From: Dyadobacter alkalitolerans DSM 23607
Lineage (GTDB): Bacteria; Bacteroidota; Bacteroidia; Cytophagales; Spirosomataceae
Direction: 5' to 3'
Length of the DNA stretch: 64,000 nt
Assembly (NCBI RefSeq): GCF_000428845.1
Contig: NZ_AUAS01000012.1
Span: 162,918-226,917 of the forward strand
In this document: positions 57,171-64,000 of the stretch, piece by piece
Layout: each line of letters opens with the position of its first letter
Numbering within the stretch: the first letter of the stretch is position 1
The notes under the pieces: model-generated
Databases searched by the model: none
What the model was told of the DNA's origin: nothing
The model's input: only the letters and a program-made list of their open reading frames with translations
Program-made: the position numbers and the translations under genes

Positions 57171-59232
57171 GGTATTTTCTTAGGCCCCATTCTGCGCCGA
57201 GAAGCAGGACCAGTAGGAAGAACAACCACTTCATATAAATGATCTCGACCATTTCTTCACTGCTGTCGAGCCGGTCAGAAGGGCGGTTTTCTTTGAGTTT
57301 TGAAATAAAATCACTGAAAGTTGCGGGCGTGGTGAATGTTCCGCCCGAGCGGCTGGCAAGTTCGCGCAACATTCCGAAATCAGCCGTCGTATTGTTTAAT
57401 TCAAGATCCGCGTTGCTAATCACAAACTGCCCGGCCACTTTCTCCTGCCCCGAACGCAGCGATGTTGAAGCCGAAAATCGGTAAACACCGTCGGACAAGC
57501 CGCTTACATTGAAACGCGGATTTTCCTTGGAATGTGTGTAAGTAAACTGCCTGGTCACGCCTTTTTCATTTGTTATATCCAGCTTCACTTCCTGCCCGTA
57601 AATCTGCTCGTAGATATCATTGTAAATTTCGGTTTGAAAAGTAACCTGCTCACCAGCTTCAAATTCGGTGCGAACAGGGTAAACGCGAAATTTCCGCTTA
57701 TCTTCTCTTACCGAAAGCACCTGGATCAGTTTCTGAAACAGATTATCCACGACTTCCTGCTTATTAGTCTGCGCAAACTCTTCCTGCCGCCATTGCCATA
57801 TCCCCTCTCCTGCCAGCACAGCTGTTTTTTGCCCGCCATTTGTATTCAGAACCAACAGCGGCTTGCTCGTGTTCAATGTTCCTACCTTTTGAAATAAAAT
57901 GGTTTCAGTCCCGGAGGAAATATTGTAATCGCCAAAAGGAACAGATAATGGCGGAAGGCGCTCCAATAATTTGAGCTGCTCAGGATCAAAATTCAGTTGC
58001 TGAAAAGCCGGATTAAAGCGTGCCGTAACCTTATCGATCTGAGTATTAGTCGTAGCAATGATCAAAGAACGGTTCAACGAATTGGCGAGCGGCACTGCGG
58101 ACTGGTTGCCCAGAATAAAGAAAAGCGGCGTTTTGGATTCTATGAAATTACGGACCTGCGCATTACCAAGCCCGAGCACATTAGGAATCTGATGTAAAAT
58201 GATCAAATCATAAGGCCTGGCTGTTGTAACGGGTGTATTTGAAATAGACAAAATCTTCACGTCCAGCTCGTAATTATCGTTGGCCTCTACCAGGCTCCGG
58301 ATGCTTTTAATATCCGGATGCGGCGCCAAAGCCATCAGCAGAATTTTCTGCCTGCCGTCGATAATGTCTATATAAATGTCTTTTTTATTGTTTCTCGGTG
58401 AAGTTTCACCGGCTATTCCGCCCAATTCCAATGTGTAATGCTGCACACCTCTCTGGGTTGACGACGCCTTGAAATCAAATGCTTTGAAGAATGATGGACG
58501 GTCCACCATAACCTGCTGGCTAGCGACCGTGCGTCCGTTCTGCTTCAATGTGATCGTCGTGGATTTTCCGGCCAGGCCATTCGCAGCGATTTCGGCACGG
58601 ATAGGGAATTCATTTCCAAGATAGGCGATCCGGTTGCTGACCACATCTTTGATCCGAATATCCAGATCAGGAACAGTGTCGCCCACTGCCAATGTGTTCA
58701 CTTTAAAGGGATAACGATTGTAAGCAGGAGAAATTCCCTGATTAACAACCCCATCGGAAAGCAAGATAACATCCGTCAGGTTCCTTCCTTCGAAGTTGGT
58801 TTTTACTGTTTGCAGCATTTCAGACAAGTCTGTCTTCCTGGCGTCAAAACGGATCGAATCCGGAAGCGGTGAACGCGAATCTTTTCCCAATGTTTGCACA
58901 CTCACCTCAAAACCAGACGATTCCAGGTCAGCGACAGCGCCCGAAATCTGCTTCATCAATGCGGCCCCAGGTCCTTTGACAGACTCAGAATTGTCGATCG
59001 CAAAAACGATTTTGGCTTTATCAACAGAAGTTTCCGTTTTGCGGACCAGAGGCCCTAACAGCAGAAAACAGATCATTCCAACGGCCAGTCCCCTTAATGC
59101 TGCGAGCACATAATTCCATTTTTTACCCCAGGGCGCCGTCGGTTGGTAAAGCAGGAATGCATAAGCAGCGCCTGCCGCCAGACAGAAGACAATAAACCAG
59201 TAAGGGGTTTGGAAAATAAGTTCGGACCGCAT
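57157..59232 (-). CDS. VWA-like membrane protein of the BatA type
   Basis: The 691-residue protein has two N-terminal membrane helices (WFIVFCLAAGAAYAFLLY; ALRGLAVGMICFLLLGPLV), then a von Willebrand A domain whose MIDAS starts IVFAIDNSESVKGPGAA. A large extracytoplasmic region with beta-sandwich repeats follows (FPIRAEIAANGLAGKSTTITLKQNG; VYRFSASTSLRSGQEKVAG), and a C-terminal helix (MKWLFFLLVLLLGAEWGL). This matches the BatA/glutamine-amidotransferase-like membrane proteins. The real function is unknown. It is 25 bp downstream of fabG. Confidence 0.78.
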   Translation of the reverse strand: MRSELIFQTPYWFIVFCLAAGAAYAFLLYQPTAPWGKKWNYVLAALRGLAVGMICFLLLGPLVRKTETSVDKAKIVFAIDNSESVKGPGAALMKQISGAVADLESSGFEVSVQTLGKDSRSPLPDSIRFDARKTDLSEMLQTVKTNFEGRNLTDVILLSDGVVNQGISPAYNRYPFKVNTLAVGDTVPDLDIRIKDVVSNRIAYLGNEFPIRAEIAANGLAGKSTTITLKQNGRTVASQQVMVDRPSFFKAFDFKASSTQRGVQHYTLELGGIAGETSPRNNKKDIYIDIIDGRQKILLMALAPHPDIKSIRSLVEANDNYELDVKILSISNTPVTTARPYDLIILHQIPNVLGLGNAQVRNFIESKTPLFFILGNQSAVPLANSLNRSLIIATTNTQIDKVTARFNPAFQQLNFDPEQLKLLERLPPLSVPFGDYNISSGTETILFQKVGTLNTSKPLLVLNTNGGQKTAVLAGEGIWQWRQEEFAQTNKQEVVDNLFQKLIQVLSVREDKRKFRVYPVRTEFEAGEQVTFQTEIYNDIYEQIYGQEVKLDITNEKGVTRQFTYTHSKENPRFNVSGLSDGVYRFSASTSLRSGQEKVAGQFVISNADLELNNTTADFGMLRELASRSGGTFTTPATFSDFISKLKENRPSDRLDSSEEMVEIIYMKWLFFLLVLLLGAEWGLRKYHGGY

Positions 59233-59257
59233 GTGTTAAATGTAACGAAAAAACATG

Positions 59258-60004
59258 CTATGTCAACATACCGCCGTCCACTTGTAAAACCTGACCGGTA
59301 ATGTATCGCGAGAGGTCAGAAGCAAGAAAAACGCAGGCGTCGGCAACCTCTTCGGGCTGTCCTCCTCTTTTCATCGGAATCGACTGCTTCCATTCTTCCA
59401 CTGCTTTGGAATCCACAGCATCCGTCATTTCCGTTTCAATAAATCCGGGAGCAACAGCATTCGAGCGAATGTTGCGTGAGCCCAGTTCCAGTGCGATGGA
59501 TTTGGTAAAACCAATGATCCCGGCCTTGGAAGCAGCATAATTAGACTGCCCCGCATTTCCACTGATCCCCACCACCGAAGTAATGTTGATGATTGAGCCC
59601 GTTCTGGCACGCATCATGCTTTTGGTTGCAGCCTTTGTAAGATTAAAAACCGATTTCAGGTTAATCGTAATCACAGAATCCCATTGTTCCTCACTCATGC
59701 GCATTAGCAATCCGTCACGCGTAACGCCCGCATTGTTGATCAGCACATCCAGTTTTCCAAAGTCAGCAAGGACATCGGTAACCAGCTGGTCCGCTGCCTG
59801 GAAATCCGACGCGTCCGAACGGTAACCCTTCGCCCTTACACCGAACTGCTCCAGTTCTTTGGCCAGCGCCTCACCTTTTTCAACACTTGATAAGTAGGTA
59901 AATGCAACATCAGCCCCTTCCTGAGCCAGGCGTAAAGCAATGGAACGACCAATACCACGTGATGCTCCGGTTACCAACGCGACTTTATTTTCTACTAATT
60001 TCAT
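59258..60004 (-). CDS. fabG: 3-oxoacyl-ACP reductase FabG
   Basis: FabG reduces 3-oxoacyl-ACP with NADPH in fatty acid elongation. From ATG 60002-60004 the 248 residues begin MKLVENKVALVTGASRGIGRSI (TGxxxGIG). NNAGVTRDGLLMRM, INITSVVGISGNAGQSNYAASKAG (S-Y-K triad) and RSNAVAPGFIETEMTDA follow, and it ends in ITGQVLQVDGGM. The 22-residue longer frame is rejected because it precedes the nucleotide motif without homology. A link with the ceramide operon is not visible; it is followed at 25 bp by the VWA gene. Confidence 0.93.
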   Translation of the reverse strand: MKLVENKVALVTGASRGIGRSIALRLAQEGADVAFTYLSSVEKGEALAKELEQFGVRAKGYRSDASDFQAADQLVTDVLADFGKLDVLINNAGVTRDGLLMRMSEEQWDSVITINLKSVFNLTKAATKSMMRARTGSIINITSVVGISGNAGQSNYAASKAGIIGFTKSIALELGSRNIRSNAVAPGFIETEMTDAVDSKAVEEWKQSIPMKRGGQPEEVADACVFLASDLSRYITGQVLQVDGGMLT

Positions 60005-60150
60005 AAATGGGAATAATTCTGTCAAAATGATTTTGGTCGACAAAAATAGGGTTTTAACAGGCACTGCCAAAAAAGAAACTACAGAAACCTTCTGACTTGT
60101 GACGCTGTTAACCCACTACATTTAATTTTTGTTTATTTAAATTGAAAGTA

Positions 60151-60864
60151 ATGGCAGAATCAATCAAGACAGCGCTGATAACGGGGGGCTCAAAAGGAAT
60201 AGGTTACGGCATTGCAGAAGTGCTCATTAAAGAAGGCATCCGGGTGGCGATCACCAGCCGTTCAAAGGAAAGCGCTGATAAAGCGGCCGCTTCATTGAAC
60301 AAGATAAATGACGGATTCGCAATCGGCATCGAGTCGGATGTCAGAAGTTTGGAATCCCAGCAAAAAGCGGTGGAAACCGTTATATCAAAATGGGGACAGC
60401 TTAATTATCTGATAGCCAATGCCGGCGTAGGACACTTCGCTCCTTTAAAAGACCTTACTGCCGATCAATGGCAGGAAACCATCGACATTAACCTTACCGG
60501 CGTATTTTTCAGTGCAAAAGCATCATTAGCAGCGCTGACAGAAACAAAAGGTTACTTTATCAACATTGCCAGCCTGGCCGGCACCAACTTCTTCGCAGGC
60601 GGAAGCGCATACAATGCAAGCAAGTTCGGACTGGTAGGCTTCTCGCAAGCCATGATGATGGACGTGAGAGATGCTGGTGTAAAAGTCACGACGATCATGC
60701 CAGGCTCTGTTGCGACAGAATTCGGTGACCATAAACCCTCTGAAAAGGATGCCTGGAAAATCCAGCCTGAAGATATCGGACAAATCGTCTCCGATCTGAT
60801 CAAAATGCCAGCCAGAACATTGCCTAGCAAAGTGGAAGTAAGACCATCTATGCCACCTAAGTAG
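60151..60864 (+). CDS. short-chain dehydrogenase/reductase
   Basis: The 237-residue protein is a classical SDR: IKTALITGGSKGIGYGIAEVL (TGxxxGIG), IANAGVGHFAPLKDL, INIASLAGTNFFAGGSAYNASKFG (S-Y-K) and IMPGSVATEFGD. The substrate is unknown. I use ATG 60151, since the longer frame starts with TTG. It is divergent from fabG across about 145 bp and is followed by a strong terminator, so it is monocistronic. Confidence 0.88.
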   Translation: MAESIKTALITGGSKGIGYGIAEVLIKEGIRVAITSRSKESADKAAASLNKINDGFAIGIESDVRSLESQQKAVETVISKWGQLNYLIANAGVGHFAPLKDLTADQWQETIDINLTGVFFSAKASLAALTETKGYFINIASLAGTNFFAGGSAYNASKFGLVGFSQAMMMDVRDAGVKVTTIMPGSVATEFGDHKPSEKDAWKIQPEDIGQIVSDLIKMPARTLPSKVEVRPSMPPK

Positions 60865-60883
60865 CAATCTGATTATGAAGAAC

Positions 60884-60919
60884 AACGCCCGCCCGGAAGC
60901 ACACAGCTTTTCGGGCGTT
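60884..60919 (+). terminator. Rho-independent terminator after the SDR gene
   Basis: An AACGCCCG / CGGGCGTT stem is followed by TTTTTTAT. It lies 20 bp after the SDR stop. Confidence 0.85.
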
Positions 60920-61056
60920 TTTTATATAAAGTAGGTCTGAATTCACATTCAGCAAATTACATATCAGCATTCGCCAGTTTTGCAAAATAATGTTACTTTC
61001 ATTGCCGGATGAAGCACAGGAATGTATATTTGAAAAAATTTTAAAAATACATCCCG

Positions 61057-62091
61057 ATGACCCCTTCTCGCCGTTCATTCCTTCGTCTGTCTGCACTTGC
61101 CCTGCCGCTTGCGAGTGTTCAGAAACTATTTGCAAAAAGTGCAGTTAAAAAACCGATCGTGATTTCTACATGGGACAGCGGACAGATCTCCAATGCCGCC
61201 GCATGGCCTGTGCTGGAAAAAGGCGGGAGAGCATTGGATGCTGTGGAACAAGCTGCCATTGCGATGGAGAATGAGATCAATTGTTGTGTAGGACTCGGCG
61301 GTAATCCGGACCGGGACGGGTTTGTAACGCTGGATGCCAGCATTATGGATGAAAAAGCAAATTGCGGCTCGGTAGCATTCCTGGAAAGGATCAAACATCC
61401 GATTTCAGTAGCGCGGAAGCTCATGGAAACCACGCCGCACGTATTCCTGGCGGGCGTAGGCGCTCAGCAATTTGCAGTAGCGAATGGTTTTAAGCTGGAA
61501 TCAGCAGCGCTTTCTCCCGATGCCGAGAAAACCTATAAAGAGTGGTTGAAAAAAGCCGAATATAAGCCCGTTATCAACATTGAACACCAGCAGTCGAAAG
61601 GCCAGAAAGGCCACGGCCCGTTTGCCCCTCCCCGGCTCGAAGATGGCTCTTTTAACCATGATACAATGGGCACATTGGCACTGGATAACAACGGCGACCT
61701 GTCGGGCATGTGCACAACCAGCGGAATGGGTTTCAAGATGCGCGGAAGGGTTGGCGATTCCCCTATTATCGGCGCCGGACTTTTTGTAGACAATGAAATA
61801 GGCGCTGCTACATCGTCAGGTCAGGGCGAAGAGGTGATCCGCGTATGTGGAACGCACCTCGTTGTAGAGTTCATGCGCTCCGGCCTTTCACCAGAAGAAG
61901 CCTGCAAGAAAGCCATCGAACGCATCGTAACACCTAATCCTGAGCGTGCAAAAACTTTCCAGGTTGGCTTTCTGGCCATCAATAAGCAAGGTGAAGTAGG
62001 CGCTTATTCCGTACAAAAAGGTTTCAATTATACAGTTACGGAAAAAGGTGGAAAAGGAGTGGTTATCAATGCGAAAAGCTATTTCTCGTGA
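61057..62091 (+). CDS. exported N4-(beta-N-acetylglucosaminyl)-L-asparaginase-like Ntn hydrolase
   Basis: The family removes asparagine from GlcNAc-Asn, finishing N-glycoprotein breakdown. The 344-residue protein has a twin-arginine signal (SRRSFLRLSALALPLASV), then a mature start WDSGQISNAAAWPVL. The autocleavage site is D202-T203 in FNHDTMGTLALD, so T203 should be the N-terminal nucleophile of the beta chain, followed by MCTTSGMGFKMRGRVGDSPIIGAGL (substrate binding). This is the Flavobacterium glycosylasparaginase pattern. It lies 108 bp upstream of the fucosidase on the same strand. Confidence 0.9.
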   Translation: MTPSRRSFLRLSALALPLASVQKLFAKSAVKKPIVISTWDSGQISNAAAWPVLEKGGRALDAVEQAAIAMENEINCCVGLGGNPDRDGFVTLDASIMDEKANCGSVAFLERIKHPISVARKLMETTPHVFLAGVGAQQFAVANGFKLESAALSPDAEKTYKEWLKKAEYKPVINIEHQQSKGQKGHGPFAPPRLEDGSFNHDTMGTLALDNNGDLSGMCTTSGMGFKMRGRVGDSPIIGAGLFVDNEIGAATSSGQGEEVIRVCGTHLVVEFMRSGLSPEEACKKAIERIVTPNPERAKTFQVGFLAINKQGEVGAYSVQKGFNYTVTEKGGKGVVINAKSYFS

Positions 62092-62199
62092 GCTTAACGA
62101 CATGAACATACGCAACAAAAATTAGTGATCTGTTCCAAAAAAACCGATCTTCACTTTTAGAATTCACCGGACGTTTTCTATTTAATTTTAATACAAAAA

Positions 62200-63663
62200 A
62201 TGATAAAACCCTTAGCCACACTTTTTCTGTTAACGGCATTAAATTCGTTTGCGCAAACTCCTCCGAAACCTTACGGCGCATTACCAGCCCCAAGGCAGGT
62301 TGCATGGCATGAAACCGAAGTTTATGGCCTCATCCACTTCACGCCCACAACATTTGAAAACAAGGAATGGGGCTTCGGCGACGCGGATCCGAAAGCATTC
62401 AACCCATCTGATTTTAACGCAGAGCAAATCATACTTGCTGCAAAAGCAGGAGGACTGAGAGGAATAGTGCTGGTGGCCAAGCACCACGACGGCTTTGCAT
62501 TATGGCCCACCAAAACCACTGAATACAACATTACAAAAAGCCCTTTCCGTGGCGGCAAAGGTGATCTTGTAAAAGAGGTGGCTGATGCGGCAAGAAAACA
62601 CGGTCTTAAATTCGGCGTTTACTGTTCTCCGTGGGACCGTAACAATGCAAAATATGGCACGCCTGAATACATTGCCATTTACAGGGAACAGCTTCGTGAA
62701 CTTTACACCAATTATGGTGAACTGTTTATGTCATGGCACGATGGCGCTAATGGCGGCGACGGTTACTATGGCGGTGCACGCGAGAAACGGGCGATCGATA
62801 ACACAACTTACTATCAGTGGGATTCCACCTGGACGAACCTGACCCGTAAACTACAACCAACCGCGAGCATATTCAGCGATATCGGCTGGGACGTTCGCTG
62901 GGCCGGAAATGAGGACGGCAGTGTAAACGAAACTTCCTGGGCAACGCTTACCCCGAAGCCTTCGGAAGGCCAGAATGTTGCAGTTCCGGGACAGGCAAAT
63001 GCCACCGAAAACCCCGGCGGAACGAGAAATGGTAAATTCTGGATCCCGGCTGAATGTGATGTGCCGTTGCGCAAAGGATGGTTTTATCACCCGACAGAAA
63101 AGCCCAAAACACCCGAAAAGCTATTTGATCTCTATCTAAAAAGTGTGGGTCGCGGCGCGGCGCTGGATCTTGGTCTCGCGCCTGATACGCGCGGACAATT
63201 GCACGAGGATGATGTTGCAGCATTAAAATCTTTTGGTAACCATGTGAAAGAGACATTCGCAACGAACCTGATAGCAAGAGCGGGCTCCAAAGCTGTGAAT
63301 GTGCGGGGATACAACTCTATTTACAGCGCCAAAAACATTCTGGACGGAAAACCGGATACATACTGGGCAACCGACGATGATTTTAAAACTCCGGAGGTTG
63401 TCATTGACCTGAGCCAACCCATCACGTTCGATATCATTACGTTACAGGAATTTATCAAGCTAGGACAGCGCATTGAAGAATTTGCGGTGGATAGCTGGGA
63501 TGGCAATGCATGGAAAGAGATTCATAAAGGGACCAGCATCGGCGCGAAGCGCATTGTTAAATTGACAACACCCGTAACCACTCAAAAAGTAAAATTGAGA
63601 ATCACCAAATCGCCGGTAAGCGTGGCCATCAGCGAGTTTGGCGTTTACAAGGATTCGGAGTAA
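62200..63663 (+). CDS. exported alpha-L-fucosidase (GH29) with C-terminal discoidin-type domain
   Basis: The 487-residue protein has a signal peptide ending SFAQ. The GH29 barrel runs from about 30 to 350: HETEVYGLIHFTPTTF, VAKHHDGFALW, FGVYCSPWDRN and FMSWHDGANGGDGYYGG, with the likely nucleophile aspartate in WHDGANG (about D181). The C-terminal about 125 residues (KAVNVRGYNSIYSAKNILDGKPDTYWATDD) form an F5/8 type C-like carbohydrate-binding domain. It removes alpha-linked fucose from glycans. It is probably co-transcribed with the glycosylasparaginase and followed by a terminator. Confidence 0.92.
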   Translation: MIKPLATLFLLTALNSFAQTPPKPYGALPAPRQVAWHETEVYGLIHFTPTTFENKEWGFGDADPKAFNPSDFNAEQIILAAKAGGLRGIVLVAKHHDGFALWPTKTTEYNITKSPFRGGKGDLVKEVADAARKHGLKFGVYCSPWDRNNAKYGTPEYIAIYREQLRELYTNYGELFMSWHDGANGGDGYYGGAREKRAIDNTTYYQWDSTWTNLTRKLQPTASIFSDIGWDVRWAGNEDGSVNETSWATLTPKPSEGQNVAVPGQANATENPGGTRNGKFWIPAECDVPLRKGWFYHPTEKPKTPEKLFDLYLKSVGRGAALDLGLAPDTRGQLHEDDVAALKSFGNHVKETFATNLIARAGSKAVNVRGYNSIYSAKNILDGKPDTYWATDDDFKTPEVVIDLSQPITFDIITLQEFIKLGQRIEEFAVDSWDGNAWKEIHKGTSIGAKRIVKLTTPVTTQKVKLRITKSPVSVAISEFGVYKDSE

Positions 63664-63684
63664 TTAAGGTAGCATTTTTAAAAA

Positions 63685-63721
63685 AGGAGGGTGTCTCATT
63701 TCAAAATGGGGCACCCTCTTT
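63685..63721 (+). terminator. Rho-independent terminator after the fucosidase
   Basis: A stem of roughly GAGGGTG...CATTT against AAATG...CACCCTC, with short loop CAA, is followed by TTTCG. It lies 22 bp after the stop and before the transposase remnant. Confidence 0.75.
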
Positions 63722-63815
63722 CGTTTCTGGTTTTTGTAACTGAGAATTAAGATTCAAAATCCGCCGTTAAAAGCTAGCTTACTGGATTTGCCAGGTAGGC
63801 GCGTAAACAGCCCTC

Positions 63816-64000
63816 CTAGGCCGCCCTTTTCCTGATATTCTGGGCTAGTGCGATCAATCCCCACTCTATTTCGACCTTTTGTTTGCCGCGGAGCATAAAC
63901 TTGCGGAAGCCGTGGTTATGTTTAATGTTGCCAAAGACGGGTTCTACGTCATAGCACCGCTTCTTTCGTTTGACAATGCCTTCCTCACTTTTTAGCAGCT
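63816..64000 (-). mobile_element. transposase C-terminus of an IS1182-like element, cut by window edge
   Basis: The minus-strand frame ends at the TAG (63816-63818) and encodes about 61 residues, including KRCYDVEPVFGNIKHNHGFRKF and KVEIEWGLIALAQNIRK. The GNIKHN-x-GFRKF...EIEWGLIALAQN pattern is the end of DDE transposases of the IS1182/IS5-like type. The rest lies beyond the window. The outer inverted repeat should lie within about 63740-63810 but I cannot place it. Confidence 0.75.

Overview
The window is chromosomal DNA from a member of the Bacteroidota, most likely the Cytophagales (Dyadobacter-like). Support comes from Bacteroidota-restricted families (DUF4403, DUF5686, DUF2027-Smr, DUF2279, DUF4833, HD-PycTM), TAnnTTTG-type -7 boxes before rnpB, rpsP and sufB, weak Shine-Dalgarno sites, a sphingobacterial-type serine palmitoyltransferase, and Gram-negative envelope genes (lpxB, hldD, OmpA). 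There is no sign of plasmid or prophage. The only mobile DNA is the 3' end of a transposase gene at the right edge.

Layout. From 1 to 32.9 kb every gene is on the minus strand. 1-6.2 kb: an SdiA-regulated-like lipoprotein, polyphosphate kinase, an HD/PycTM membrane protein and a GAF protein. 6.3-9.9 kb: type II NADH dehydrogenase, an ICMT-like methyltransferase, CmoA and a DUF4833 protein. 9.9-21.3 kb: a co-directional lipid locus. Its promoter-proximal part is the bacterial ceramide pathway (serine palmitoyltransferase, GNAT-type ceramide synthase, NAD-dependent ceramide reductase). A large DUF5686 outer-membrane protein follows, then a set that looks built to make and attach a CDP-activated polar headgroup (nucleotidyltransferase, ATP-grasp enzyme, CDP-alcohol phosphatidyltransferase, flippase-like protein, HAD hydrolase, PfkB kinase). 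A 130-bp palindromic element lies just upstream. 21.8-28.0 kb: an RND efflux system with its TetR regulator. 28.2-32.9 kb: pta-ackA, apbE and a small membrane protein.

33.1-49.4 kb is mixed in orientation: small membrane protein, Tat-exported amidase, polytopic membrane protein, Tat-exported hydrolase-like protein, GATase-like exported protein, GNAT-lpxB-queD, hldD, sufB, CPA2 antiporter, D-cysteine desulfhydrase/ACC deaminase-like enzyme, RluA pseudouridine synthase and a GNAT. 49.4-60.0 kb is mostly minus strand: rpsP-rimM-trmD (S16 has a long acidic tail), an OmpA-family porin, RNase P RNA, DUF4403 and DUF2027-Smr proteins, and fabG-VWA-DUF2279. 60.1-63.7 kb, plus strand: an SDR, a glycosylasparaginase-like Ntn hydrolase and a GH29 alpha-L-fucosidase, the last two plausibly acting on N-glycan remnants. 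The window ends in a truncated transposase.

The best candidate for an undescribed system is the 9.9-21.3 kb locus, read as a ceramide backbone operon joined to a headgroup-assembly module of unknown product. Second is an HD-fused Pycsar-type membrane effector beside polyphosphate kinase without a recognisable cyclase. All functions are inferred from reading the sequence; no database search was run.
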